This document shows positions 29,324 through 38,434 of a stretch of DNA of 64,000 nt, in pieces. The stretch's first letter is position 1. Each line of letters starts with the position of its first letter. Under the pieces are notes generated by a model. That model was given only the letters and a program-made list of their open reading frames with translations. It did no database searches and had not been told where the DNA came from. The stretch spans positions 1,240,001-1,304,000 of the forward strand of contig NZ_CP016210.1 of the NCBI RefSeq assembly GCF_001682385.1. The letters run 5' to 3'. The translations under genes were made by a program, and so were the position numbers. This DNA is from Azoarcus olearius (GTDB lineage: Bacteria > Pseudomonadota > Gammaproteobacteria > Burkholderiales > Rhodocyclaceae).

Positions 29324-31423
29324 ATGAACGCCCTGAACCTGCGCGAACTCTTCTCCGTCAGCAACCTGCGCCAGCTGTCGGCTCCGATCCTCATCGTCAT
29401 GATCCTGTCGATGATGGTGTTGCCGCTGCCGGTGTTCCTGCTCGACGTCTTCTTCACCTTCAACATTGCGGTATCGGTGATGGTGATGCTGGTGGCGATG
29501 TACTCGAAGAAGCCGCTGGACTTCTCGGTATTCCCCACCGTGCTGCTTGTGACCACGCTGCTGCGGCTGTCGCTGAACGTCGCCTCCACCCGGATCGTGC
29601 TGCTCCACGGCCACAGCGGGCCGGATGCGGCCGGCAAGGTCATCGAGGCCTTCGGCCACTTCCTGGTGGGCGGCAACACCGCGGTCGGCATCGTGGTGTT
29701 CGTCATCCTCACCATCATCAACTTCGTCGTCATCACCAAGGGCGCCGGGCGGATCGCGGAAGTGAGCGCGCGCTTCACGCTGGATGCGATGCCGGGCAAG
29801 CAGATGGCGATCGACGCCGACCTCAATGCCGGCCTGATCGACGAGAAGACCGCCAAGGCGCGGCGCAAGGAGATCGCGCAGGAAGCCGACTTCTACGGCG
29901 CGATGGACGGTGCGTCCAAGTTCGTGCGCGGCGATGCGGTGGCCGGCATCCTGATCCTGGTCATCAACATCGTCGGTGGCCTGTTCGTCGGTGTGGTCCA
30001 GCACAACATGGCCGCCGGTGACGCCGCCCACACCTACACGCTGCTGACCATCGGTGACGGCCTCGTGGCGCAGATCCCGGCGCTGATCATCTCGGTGGCG
30101 GCGGGCTTGGTGGTGTCGCGCGTGGGTGACGAGGGCGACATCGGCGGGTTGGTCATCGGCCAGCTCTTCAGCAACCCGCAGGTGCTCGCGCTCACCGCCG
30201 GCATCATCGGCGTGCTGGGCCTCATTCCCGGCATGCCGAACTTCGTGTTCCTGCTGCTCGCCGCCGGGTTGGGATGGCTGGCCTGGTCACGCAACCGCAA
30301 GCTGATGGAGCCCGAGAGCGTCGCGCAGACGCAGGCGGCAGCTGCCCAGGCCGCCGCGGCCGCGCCGCAGGCCGAAGCGCAGGAGGCGAGCTGGAACGAC
30401 GTCGCGCCGGTCGATGTGCTCGGGCTGGAAGTGGGTTACCGGCTGATCCCGATGGTGGACAAGGGCCAGGATGGCGAGCTGCTCAAGCGTATCCGCGGCC
30501 TGCGCAAGAAGTTCGCGCAGGAGGTCGGCTTCCTGTCGGCACCGGTCCATATCCGCGACAACCTGGAACTCAAGCCCAATGCCTACCGGATCGCGCTGAA
30601 AGGCGTGGAAATCGGCAGCGGCGAGGCCTATCCGGGCCAGTACCTGGCAATCAACCCCGGCCGCGTGTCCGGCCCGATGAGCGGACGCGAAACCAAGGAT
30701 CCGGCCTTCGGGCTTCCGGCCTACTGGATCGACGCCGGCAGTCGCGAGCAGGCCCACGGGCTGGGCTACACGGTGGTCGATGCCAGCACCGTGGTCGCCA
30801 CCCATCTCAACCACCTCATCCTCAACCACGCGGCGGAACTGCTCGGCCGCCAGGAAACCCAGGCGCTGCTCGACCACATCGGCAAGGAATCGCCCAAGCT
30901 GGTCGACGACCTGGTGCCCAAGCTGCTGCCGATCTCCGCGGTGCAGCGGGTGCTGCAGAATCTGCTGGACGAAGGCGTCAACATCCGCGACATGCGCACC
31001 ATCATCGAGGTGCTCGCCGAGTTCGCGCCGCGCAACCAGGACCCGGTGGAGCTCACCAGCAAGGTCCGCGAGGCGCTCGGCCGCGCAATCATCCAGGGGC
31101 TGTTCCCGGGTACTGCCGAGGTTCAGGTGATGGCGCTGGAGCCCAGCCTGGAACGCATCCTGATGCAGGCAATGAGCGCGAGCGGCGAGGGCGGTGCGAT
31201 CGAACCCGGGCTGGCCGACACCCTGCTGCGCCAGACCGCGCAGATCGCCCAGCGCCAGGAAGACATCGGCCTGCCGCCGGTGCTGCTGGTGCCGGCGCCG
31301 CTGCGCATGCTGCTGTCGCGCTTCCTGCGTCGCGCGGTGCCCACGCTCAAGGTCATCTCCAACGCCGAGGTGCCGGAGTCGCGCACGATCCGCGTCACCG
31401 CCATGGTCGGCGCCGCCGCCTGA
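29324..31423 (+). CDS. flhA: Flagellar type III export protein FlhA
   Basis: Export-gate ring component and proton-driven export engine. 699 residues. About eight N-terminal membrane helices (15-325), with the conserved FHIPEP loop region (GKQMAIDADLNAGLID) at about 150-170, a linker rich in Ala/Gln/Glu (330-355), and the large cytoplasmic ring domain after 360 that binds chaperone-substrate complexes. Starts 14 bp after flhB. Confidence 0.96.
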   Translation: MNALNLRELFSVSNLRQLSAPILIVMILSMMVLPLPVFLLDVFFTFNIAVSVMVMLVAMYSKKPLDFSVFPTVLLVTTLLRLSLNVASTRIVLLHGHSGPDAAGKVIEAFGHFLVGGNTAVGIVVFVILTIINFVVITKGAGRIAEVSARFTLDAMPGKQMAIDADLNAGLIDEKTAKARRKEIAQEADFYGAMDGASKFVRGDAVAGILILVINIVGGLFVGVVQHNMAAGDAAHTYTLLTIGDGLVAQIPALIISVAAGLVVSRVGDEGDIGGLVIGQLFSNPQVLALTAGIIGVLGLIPGMPNFVFLLLAAGLGWLAWSRNRKLMEPESVAQTQAAAAQAAAAAPQAEAQEASWNDVAPVDVLGLEVGYRLIPMVDKGQDGELLKRIRGLRKKFAQEVGFLSAPVHIRDNLELKPNAYRIALKGVEIGSGEAYPGQYLAINPGRVSGPMSGRETKDPAFGLPAYWIDAGSREQAHGLGYTVVDASTVVATHLNHLILNHAAELLGRQETQALLDHIGKESPKLVDDLVPKLLPISAVQRVLQNLLDEGVNIRDMRTIIEVLAEFAPRNQDPVELTSKVREALGRAIIQGLFPGTAEVQVMALEPSLERILMQAMSASGEGGAIEPGLADTLLRQTAQIAQRQEDIGLPPVLLVPAPLRMLLSRFLRRAVPTLKVISNAEVPESRTIRVTAMVGAAA

Positions 31424-31566
31424 CCCCCGCCCCCAGCGCCGCTCGACGCATGCGGCGAGTGGAATAAGCGGGGGAAAGCCGGTTTATTCGCCCCATGGCG
31501 GGTAGGGCCGGCTGGCGATAATCCTGACAAAGCTGCGCGTATAGCGCGGTAGTCCGGAGAATCGAC

Positions 31567-33099
31567 ATGAACGTCAAGCGCTACTTTGCCCCCACCGCCC
31601 GCGAAGCCCTGCGTGCGTTGAAGGAGGAACTCGGAGCCGATGCCATCGTGCTGTCCAATCGGGCGGTCGAGGGCGGCGTCGAGATCCTGGCGCTTCCGGC
31701 CGATGCGGTCGGTGCCTTGCACAATGCCGCCCGCAGCGCGCGTCCCGCGCCCGCTGCGCCGCGCCAGCCGGCCTACCCGCCGGCCGCGCCGACCGGCTAC
31801 CCGCAGGCGGCGGCCCGTCGCGACGAGCCGGTCGAACCCCGCGCGCCGGCGCGTCCCGCTCCGCGCTTCGACGACGACGATTTCCACGTCAGCCTGTCCG
31901 CCCTCGCGGCCGGCGCCGTTCCGCGCAATGCGGCCGCGCCCGCGGTGCGCCAGCCGGGCGACAAGGTCATCCGCCCGTTCAACCCGCCGCGCATCGAAAC
32001 CGCGGACTACATGCTGCGCGAGGAAAAGCCGCAGCCCCGCAGCGCCCCGGCGCCGCGCCGCGCGGTGGAAGAGCCGGCGGCTACGGCCCCCGCTGCCGCG
32101 GCTGCAGCGCCCATGGTGGCGCCCGAAGCGGCCGTGCGCGACGACGGCCGCGTGCGCGAACTGCAGGAAACCAACGCCCGCCTGATGGCGGAACTCAGCG
32201 GCATCCGCGGCATGATCGAACGCCAGCTCGCCGGTTTTGCGTGGGGCGAAACCCGCCGCCAGGCGCCGGCCCGCGCCGCGATGGTGGGCGAACTGCTCGA
32301 AGCCGGCTTCTCCGCGCCGAGCGCGCGCAAGCTGGCCGAAGCCGTGGGCGAGGACGACAGCCCGCAAGCCGCGCGTGCCGCCGTGCGCGCCGAGCTCGAC
32401 CGCGCGCTGCGCGCCCGCGCTTCCGACGACGACCTGATCGACCGCGGCGGCGTGTTCGCGCTGGTCGGCCCCACCGGCGTCGGCAAGACCACCACCACCG
32501 CCAAGCTCGCCGCGCGTTGCGTGGTGCGCCACGGCGCCAGCAAGCTCGCGCTGATCACCACCGACGGTTACCGCATCGGCGCGCAGGAGCAGTTGCGCAT
32601 CTACGGCCGCATCCTCGGCGTGCCGGTGTTCTCGGTGCGCGACGCCGCCGACCTGCGCCAGACCCTGGCCGAACTGCGCAACAAGCACATGGTGCTGATC
32701 GACACCATGGGCGTCAGCCAGCGTGACCGCATGGTGGCCGAGCAGGCCGCGATGCTCACCGGCGCCGGCGAAGTGCGCCGCCTGCTGCTGCTCAACGCCA
32801 CCTGCCGTGGCGACACGCTCGACGACGTGGTGCGCGCCTACGCCGGGCCTGACCTCGCCGGTGTGATCTTCTCCAAGGTGGATGAGGCGGCCTCGCTCGC
32901 GCCGGCGATCGACGTCGCGGTGCGCCGCAAGCTCGACCTGCTCTACGTCACCAACGGCCAGCGCGTGCCCGAAGACCTCCACCTGCCCAACCGCGCCTAC
33001 CTGCTGCACCGCGCGCTGCGCGAGCAATCGGCCGAATCGCCGTGGCGCATGAATGGCGACGAAGCCGGCCTGATGCTCGCCGCCGGTTCGGGAGCCTGA
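31567..33099 (+). CDS. flhF: Flagellar biosynthesis GTPase FlhF
   Basis: SRP-type GTPase that places the flagellum at the pole. 510 residues. Short N-terminal B domain (MNVKRYFAPTAREALRALKEELG), a long Pro/Ala-rich disordered linker (about 60-195), an N domain, and the NG GTPase with P-loop G301-PTGVGKT and the ITTDGYRIGAQEQLR box. It implies polar flagellation. Followed 2 bp later by the gene in the position of flhG, its usual partner. Confidence 0.95.
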   Translation: MNVKRYFAPTAREALRALKEELGADAIVLSNRAVEGGVEILALPADAVGALHNAARSARPAPAAPRQPAYPPAAPTGYPQAAARRDEPVEPRAPARPAPRFDDDDFHVSLSALAAGAVPRNAAAPAVRQPGDKVIRPFNPPRIETADYMLREEKPQPRSAPAPRRAVEEPAATAPAAAAAAPMVAPEAAVRDDGRVRELQETNARLMAELSGIRGMIERQLAGFAWGETRRQAPARAAMVGELLEAGFSAPSARKLAEAVGEDDSPQAARAAVRAELDRALRARASDDDLIDRGGVFALVGPTGVGKTTTTAKLAARCVVRHGASKLALITTDGYRIGAQEQLRIYGRILGVPVFSVRDAADLRQTLAELRNKHMVLIDTMGVSQRDRMVAEQAAMLTGAGEVRRLLLLNATCRGDTLDDVVRAYAGPDLAGVIFSKVDEAASLAPAIDVAVRRKLDLLYVTNGQRVPEDLHLPNRAYLLHRALREQSAESPWRMNGDEAGLMLAAGSGA

Positions 33100-33101
33100 T
33101 C

Positions 33102-33884
33102 ATGATTCCCGCCCGCGAAGACCAGGCGGCCGGGCTGCGCCGGCTGTTCCGCCGCGCGCCGCCCACCGTGGTGGCGCTGTATGCCGCCGGCCGTCAGCGC
33201 AGCTACAACGCGGTACGGGCCGCGCACCGCATCGCCGGCCAGGCCGAACGCGTGTTGCTGCTCGACGAGGCCACCGGTGAAGATTCGCTGGCAGATGCGC
33301 TCGGCCTGCCGCCGGGCGGCGATCTGCTGCAGATGCTGGATGGCCGCATGACGCTTGCCGACCTGCTGCAGCCGGTGCCTGGATTGATGGGCCGGGTGCC
33401 CGCGGCGGCAGCCGCGCTGGCGCTGCCGCTGCTCGACGACGCGCGCCGAGCCTGTCTGGTGGAAGCGGTGCGGGTGTTGCACCGCCACGCCGGCATCGTG
33501 CTGATCCACGCTGCTTCGGCGGCCGACCCTTCGCCCTTCGTCCACGCCGCGCCGCGGCGCCTGCTGGTGGCCGAGGTCAGCGCGAGCGGTGCGACCGAGG
33601 CCTACCAGGCGATCAAGCAACTGGCGGCGGCCGGGGCGGGTTCCTTGCACGTTGCCGTGTGCCGCGCGCGCAGCCGCACCGAGGCCGGCGCGTTCTTCGG
33701 CAGCCTGGAAAAGCTGGTGCGCCGCCACGTCGGCGTGCCGCTGGCCTTCGTCGGTGAAGTCGAGCGCGACGACATCGCCGCCGGCCTGCAGGCGCCGGTG
33801 GCGGAGTCCTCGCCGCGCGAGGCGGAAGCGGCTTTCCTGCGCCGCCTCGGCGCGCTCGCGGTGCCGCGTAGCCCGGGAGCATGA
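33102..33884 (+). CDS. flhG: FlhG/FleN-like protein lacking the Walker A motif
   Basis: 260 residues from ATG 33102, immediately after flhF. It occupies the flhG position (flhF-flhG-fliA) and keeps FlhG landmarks: a first strand VVALYAAG, second strand VLLLDE, the LADALGLPPGGDLLQML block, and the late VSASGATEAYQAIKQL segment that in FlhG lies after the switch region. The deviant Walker A (KGGxGKT) expected after the first strand is absent: the residues are GRQRSYN. So it should not bind or hydrolyse ATP as MinD/FlhG do. Symbol given by position; function may differ. Confidence 0.7.
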   Translation: MIPAREDQAAGLRRLFRRAPPTVVALYAAGRQRSYNAVRAAHRIAGQAERVLLLDEATGEDSLADALGLPPGGDLLQMLDGRMTLADLLQPVPGLMGRVPAAAAALALPLLDDARRACLVEAVRVLHRHAGIVLIHAASAADPSPFVHAAPRRLLVAEVSASGATEAYQAIKQLAAAGAGSLHVAVCRARSRTEAGAFFGSLEKLVRRHVGVPLAFVGEVERDDIAAGLQAPVAESSPREAEAAFLRRLGALAVPRSPGA

Positions 33885-33888
33885 GAAC

Positions 33889-34779
33889 ATGCATCCATAC
33901 ACTTATCCGGCTGGAAATGGGGGCGGGGCTGCGGGAAAATGGCCTCCCCGCAATAGCGACGACGGCGAGCCCGAGCGGCCCCGGCGCAAGAAGATACAGG
34001 CGACCTGGATGTACGACGCAGAGGGCAATCTCGACAAGGATCACCTCGTTGTAGCCTACGCCCCGCTGGTCAAGCGCATCGCTTTCCAGTTGATGGCGAA
34101 GCTGCCGGCGAGCGTGGAGGTCGAGGATCTGATCCAGAACGGCATGATGGGCCTGCTCGACGCCATCGGCCGCTACGAGGAAGGGCTGGGCGCCCAGTTC
34201 GAAACCTACGCGGTGCAGCGGGTGCGCGGCGCCATGCTCGACGGCCTGCGCGAGAACGACTGGCTGCCGCGCAGCCTGCGGCGCGACATGCGGCGCATCG
34301 AATCGGCCATCCACGTGCTCGAACAGCAGCATGGCCGCCCGCCGAGCGAAACCGAGCTGGCCGAGTCGCTCGGCGTGCCGCTGCCTGAGTACCAGCGCAT
34401 GCTGCAGGACGCGCGCGGTCACCAGCTGGTGTATTTCGAGGATTTCACCGATGGCGAGGGCGAGGACTTCCTCGACCGCCACCTCGGCGCGCACGAGTCG
34501 AACCCGGCCGAGCTGCTGGAGGACGCCGACATGCGCGCGAACCTGATCCGCGCGATCGACGACCTGCCAGAGCGCGAGAAGCTGGTGATGGCGCTGTACT
34601 ACGAAGAAGAACTGAACCTGCGCGAGATCGGCGAGGTGCTGGGCGTCACGGAGTCGCGCGTGTGCCAGCTCCACAGCCAGGCGGTGGCCCGTCTGCGCGC
34701 CCGCGTCATGGGCGCCCGCGCCCCGGTCAGCGGCGGTGCCCGTCGCGGCCGCCCGCCCAAACGGCCGCCGGAGGCCTGA
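33889..34779 (+). CDS. fliA: Flagellar sigma factor FliA (sigma-28)
   Basis: Directs late flagellar and chemotaxis promoters. 296 residues from ATG 33889 (GGGAGC 8 bp upstream). FliA proper begins near residue 41 (MYDAEGNLDKDHLVVAYAPLV), so the N-terminal 40 residues, Gly/Pro-rich then basic, are an extension; the alternative start is ATG 34009 with a poorer ribosome site. Sigma region 2 (VEDLIQNGMMGLLDAI), region 3, and region 4 HTH (LREIGEVLGVTESRVCQL) are complete; a basic Pro-rich tail ends the protein. Confidence 0.92.
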   Translation: MHPYTYPAGNGGGAAGKWPPRNSDDGEPERPRRKKIQATWMYDAEGNLDKDHLVVAYAPLVKRIAFQLMAKLPASVEVEDLIQNGMMGLLDAIGRYEEGLGAQFETYAVQRVRGAMLDGLRENDWLPRSLRRDMRRIESAIHVLEQQHGRPPSETELAESLGVPLPEYQRMLQDARGHQLVYFEDFTDGEGEDFLDRHLGAHESNPAELLEDADMRANLIRAIDDLPEREKLVMALYYEEELNLREIGEVLGVTESRVCQLHSQAVARLRARVMGARAPVSGGARRGRPPKRPPEA

Positions 34780-34846
34780 GCCCTTCCACGCCCTGCCGCC
34801 CGGCGGTCCGGTCTCTCCGGCCGGGCACCAACCGGACTGAACCCGC

Positions 34847-35587
34847 ATGGACAGCATCAGCCTCGTCGGACTCACCCTCGGTGTCGCCGCGATCCTCATC
34901 GGCCAGGCGATGGAGGGCGGCCATATCGCCTCGCTGCTGCAGCCGACCGCCTTCCTGATCGTCATCGGCGGCACCCTCGGCGCGGTGATGCTGCAAAGCC
35001 CGCTGCGCGTCTTCAAGGAGGGCATGCGGATGGCGAAGTGGGTGTTCATCACCCCGGCGACGAGCCACGCGCAGTTGATCCAGCAGGTCACAAACTGGAG
35101 CCATGTCGCGCGCAAGGAGGGTCTGCTCGCGCTCGAAGCGCAGATCCCGCGCCTGCCCGACCCCTTCATGCGCAAGGGCTTGCAGATGCTGGTCGATGGC
35201 GTGGAGCCGGGCCGCCTGCGTGAGGTGCTGGAGGTCGAAATCGGCGCGTGGGAGGCGCAGTTGCGCCAGTGTGCGCGAATCTGGGAAAGCGCCGGCGGCT
35301 ACGCGCCGACGGTCGGCATCCTGGGCGCGGTGATGGGCCTCATCCATGTGATGGAGAACCTCTCCGACCCCGCCAAGCTCGGCTCCGGCATCGCGGTCGC
35401 CTTTGTCGCCACCATCTACGGCGTCGGTTCCGCCAACCTCATCTTCCTGCCGATCGCCAAGAAGCTGCTCGCCCACATCGGCACGCTGGTGGCGCAGCGC
35501 GAAATGTTCGTCGACGGCCTCGTCGGCATCGCCAATGGCGACAACCCCCGCATCATCGAAAGCCGCATGCAGGGCTACGTGGTCTGA
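34847..35587 (+). CDS. motC: Flagellar motor stator protein, MotA/MotC type
   Basis: 246 residues, four membrane helices (about 5-22, 30-50, 145-170, 178-200) with a cytoplasmic loop between the second and third. The proline-bearing segment GYAPTVGILGAVMGLIHVM and the following GSGIAVAFVATIYGVGSAN are the MotA/PomA ion-channel helices. It is closer to MotC/PomA than to E. coli MotA, which is longer. Its expected partner motD is 1.9 kb away, past an opposite-strand chemoreceptor gene. Confidence 0.9.
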   Translation: MDSISLVGLTLGVAAILIGQAMEGGHIASLLQPTAFLIVIGGTLGAVMLQSPLRVFKEGMRMAKWVFITPATSHAQLIQQVTNWSHVARKEGLLALEAQIPRLPDPFMRKGLQMLVDGVEPGRLREVLEVEIGAWEAQLRQCARIWESAGGYAPTVGILGAVMGLIHVMENLSDPAKLGSGIAVAFVATIYGVGSANLIFLPIAKKLLAHIGTLVAQREMFVDGLVGIANGDNPRIIESRMQGYVV

Positions 35588-35643
35588 CGCGCCACCTTCG
35601 CCCCCTGGGGGCCGCCCCGCGGCAGCAGGGCGGTGCCTTGCAC

Positions 35644-37266
35644 CTATAGCCGGAAGCTGTCGATCGACCCTTTCAGCTCGTCGGCCAGCCGATGCAGCCG
35701 GTCCGCGGTGTCCGCCATGCGACCGAGGGCGCCGTGGCTGTCTTCCACCATCTGAGCGATACGCTCCACCTGCTGCGCGATCTGCGTGCTCGCTGCGCTT
35801 TGCTCGCGTACCGCCTGGCTGATCTGTTCGACCTCTTCGGCCGCGCGGCTGGACGACTGGCTCGCCGCGCCGACCGCGGCGGAGGTGCCGGCCATGCTGT
35901 CGCGGCTGGATTCCAGCGCCTGCAGGCCGTGGTTCAAGGCCTGTTCCAGCGCGTGGGCCTGCTCGCCCAGCGTGGAGGTGATGGCGTCGATCGCGCTCGC
36001 GGAATGGCCCGACTTCTCGGCGAGCTTGCGCACCTCGTCCGCCACCACTGCGAAGCCGCGGCCCTGTTCGCCGGCGCGCGCCGCCTCGATCGCGGCGTTC
36101 AGCGCGAGCAGGTTGGTCTGGTCGGCGATCTCGCGCACCTGCTGGGTCATCGCGGTGATCTTCTCGGCGTTCTGGATGAAGGCGCGGGCGGTTTCGGTGA
36201 CTGCGTTCATCACGCTGGTCGATTCATCCACCGAGGCGGCCAGCGCGGCCAGCCGCGCTTCGGCGGCGCGGGCCTCGTCGCGGCCCGAACGCGATAGCGC
36301 GCTGACGCGGCCGGCGTTGTCGCTGATCGCCTGGATCGAGGCGGTGACCTCGTCCAGCGTCGCGGCGGTCGAGGCCGCCACATCGGCGGTGCCGGCGGTG
36401 GCGTCGGCGACGCCGCGGGTTTCGTGCGCCATGCCGCCCGCGGCGTCATCCACCTGCTGGATCGAGCGTGCCACCTGCTGGATGAGCGCGCCGAGGTCGC
36501 GCCGGATGGATTCGGCGCTGGTAGCGATGCGGCCGATCTCGTCGCGCGTGTGGGCGACGATCGGGGCGCTGAAGTCGCCGCGCGCCAGCCGGTGCAGGCT
36601 GGCTTCCAGTTCTTCCGCCGGCCGCGTGACCTGCTGCCGCAGCAGCCACAGGAAAATGCCGAACGCGAGCGCGCAGGCCACCGCCATCAGCGCCACGCTG
36701 AGCGAGATCGCGCGCTGCGAGCTGCGCTGGATCGCGTCGGTCTGGTTGTCGATATGGCGCACCATCGCTTCGACCAGGCGGTCGAGCAACGCGTCGGAAG
36801 CGGCGTCGCTGTCGCGCACGTTCTGTTCAAGGTCGTAGATGTTGAAATCGACCTTGTAGTCGTTCAGGGCCTGCTGGTAGTGCGCGCCGAGCGCAAGGTG
36901 TTCGGCGCTGAACTGTTCGGCGAGCTGGCGTACTTCCGCGGCGTCCACGCCCTTGAGCGCGGCGACCTTGCCCTCCACCTGCTGTTCCAGCGTGCGGAAG
37001 GTTTTCCAGTGCGCTTCCTGCGCACCGGCGTCGGTGATCCGCAGCAGGGTGTTTTTCCACGCCAGCAACTGGTCGTAGTAATCCACCTTGCTCTCGAGCG
37101 TGGTGGCGCGCAGTTGCTGAAGCTCCGCCAGCCGGCCGCTCGTGAGGTCGTCGATGCTGCGGTATTGCAGGAAAAGGCCCACACCGGCTGCGAGCAGCAC
37201 AAGCGCGGTGCCGCCACCGCAGATCAGCAGCAGCTTGTTGCGCACGCTGTTGAAGATGAAGTCCAT
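35644..37266 (-). CDS. Methyl-accepting chemotaxis protein
   Basis: 540 residues. TM1 about 11-34, periplasmic four-helix-type sensor about 35-185, TM2 about 187-210, HAMP ([20 protein letters not shown] onward), and a long cytoplasmic coiled coil whose hairpin tip is [20 protein letters not shown] followed by [18 protein letters not shown], which contacts CheA/CheW. No C-terminal pentapeptide for CheR docking. The ligand cannot be predicted. It lies between motC and motD in the opposite orientation and is convergent with motC. Confidence 0.93.
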   Translation of the reverse strand: MDFIFNSVRNKLLLICGGGTALVLLAAGVGLFLQYRSIDDLTSGRLAELQQLRATTLESKVDYYDQLLAWKNTLLRITDAGAQEAHWKTFRTLEQQVEGKVAALKGVDAAEVRQLAEQFSAEHLALGAHYQQALNDYKVDFNIYDLEQNVRDSDAASDALLDRLVEAMVRHIDNQTDAIQRSSQRAISLSVALMAVACALAFGIFLWLLRQQVTRPAEELEASLHRLARGDFSAPIVAHTRDEIGRIATSAESIRRDLGALIQQVARSIQQVDDAAGGMAHETRGVADATAGTADVAASTAATLDEVTASIQAISDNAGRVSALSRSGRDEARAAEARLAALAASVDESTSVMNAVTETARAFIQNAEKITAMTQQVREIADQTNLLALNAAIEAARAGEQGRGFAVVADEVRKLAEKSGHSASAIDAITSTLGEQAHALEQALNHGLQALESSRDSMAGTSAAVGAASQSSSRAAEEVEQISQAVREQSAASTQIAQQVERIAQMVEDSHGALGRMADTADRLHRLADELKGSIDSFRL

Positions 37267-37298
37267 GATGAATCCAGTCGGGGTGCGTGGTCTGCACT

Positions 37299-37325
37299 GT
37301 AACGACAGAGCGGACGCGGCCTTTA
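37299..37325 (-). promoter_or_regulatory. Sigma-28-like promoter of the chemoreceptor gene
   Basis: Reading the minus strand: TAAA (37325-37322), 15 bp, then GTCGTTAC (37306-37299), five of eight matches to the FliA -10 GCCGATAA with the right spacing. It is about 30 bp from the start codon. Chemoreceptors are usual FliA targets, and fliA is 2.5 kb away. Confidence 0.4.
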
Positions 37326-37360
37326 GAGGGAAAACCCCTAGCGGCGCGCGCCGGCGCCGC

Positions 37361-37387
37361 TAAAGGATGGCGCGCTTTTTCCGTAGA
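37361..37387 (+). promoter_or_regulatory. Sigma-28-like promoter of motD
   Basis: TAAA (37361-37364), 15 bp, then TCCGTAGA (37380-37387), a partial match to GCCGATAA. It would give motD its own start, needed because the chemoreceptor gene separates it from motC. The two elements face away from each other in a 221-bp spacer. Confidence 0.35.
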
Positions 37388-37487
37388 ATGCCCCAACTGA
37401 ACCCGCACGCCGCCTGGCCGCCACCCGCACCCGCGAGGCGGTCGCCCCGTCCGACCGCCGGGCGGGGACGCGGCCCCGGAGCCCCCG

Positions 37488-38327
37488 ATGCCACGCCGCC
37501 GCAAACTTGAAGACGAGCACGAGAATCACGAGCGCTGGCTCGTGTCCTATGCCGACTTCATCACGCTGCTGTTCGCCTTCTTCGTCGTCATGTATTCGCT
37601 GTCGTCGATCAATGAGGGTAAGTACCGGGTGTTGTCCGATTCCCTGGTGCAGGCCTTTCGCAGCATCAACATCAACGAAAGCGGACAGCAGATCGTGCTG
37701 CCGCCGGTCAGCGTGATGTCGCCGGCCGCCCCGGCGCCCGCCGCCTCCACGCGTTCGCCGGAGGAAGAGGCGAAGCGCCAGCAGACCGCGCAGCGGATGC
37801 GCAATATGGCCGAGGAGATCCGGCGCGTGCTGGCGCCGCTGACGCAGGACGGGCAGGTCAGCATTTCCGAGGGCGCCTTCGGCATCGCGGTGGAAATCAA
37901 CGCCAGCGTCCTGTTCGCCCCGGGCGAGGCCACGCTCGGTGCGCCCGCGGTGTCCGCGCTGCGGGCGGTCGCGCAGGTGCTGGCGGGAGCGGAGTTTCCG
38001 ATCACTATCGAAGGTCATACCGACAACATTCCGATCAGCAATCTGCGCTTCCCGTCCAACTGGGAGCTGTCGGCGGTGCGTGCGTCGTCGGTGGTGCGGC
38101 TTTTCATCGAGTCCGGCGTGCGCGCCGAACGACTCACCGCCGCGGGTTACGCGGACCAGCGCCCGGTGGCCGGCAACGACACCGACGCGGGACGGGCGCG
38201 CAACCGCCGGGTCACGATCATGATCGAATCGCGGGTGGGCGAAATGGCGCCGGCCGCGCCCGGACGGATCGGCGCGGACGACCCCATCCGTTCCATCCTG
38301 CCCGACCAGGCGCCGCCCTCGCAGTAG
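37488..38327 (+). CDS. motD: Flagellar motor stator protein, MotB/MotD type
   Basis: 279 residues. Short basic/acidic N-terminus, one membrane helix carrying the proton-binding aspartate D23 (SYADFITLLFAFFVVMY), a plug and linker region, and a C-terminal OmpA-like peptidoglycan-binding domain (about 165-250: EGHTDNIPISN, RNRRVTIMIES). It forms the stator with MotC. Divergent from the chemoreceptor gene. Confidence 0.92.
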   Translation: MPRRRKLEDEHENHERWLVSYADFITLLFAFFVVMYSLSSINEGKYRVLSDSLVQAFRSININESGQQIVLPPVSVMSPAAPAPAASTRSPEEEAKRQQTAQRMRNMAEEIRRVLAPLTQDGQVSISEGAFGIAVEINASVLFAPGEATLGAPAVSALRAVAQVLAGAEFPITIEGHTDNIPISNLRFPSNWELSAVRASSVVRLFIESGVRAERLTAAGYADQRPVAGNDTDAGRARNRRVTIMIESRVGEMAPAAPGRIGADDPIRSILPDQAPPSQ

Positions 38328-38434
38328 GTCTTCCGGCATAGGGCGGACAACGCCGTTGACCGTGGTCAAGATCGCGCTGCGCGGCGGGTTACATACTCGC
38401 GCCATCGCAAAGACAACGGATGGTGGGGAAGCGC

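Noticed and set aside
31514..31521. GGCGATAA upstream of flhF as a sigma-28 promoter
   Set aside because: No matching -35 and the gene is close behind flhA in the same direction, so an operon explanation suffices.
35600..35641. GC-rich inverted sequence between motC and the chemoreceptor gene as a terminator
   Set aside because: It contains GCCCCCTGGGGGC but no T-run on either strand; could be another intergenic repeat, not enough to call.
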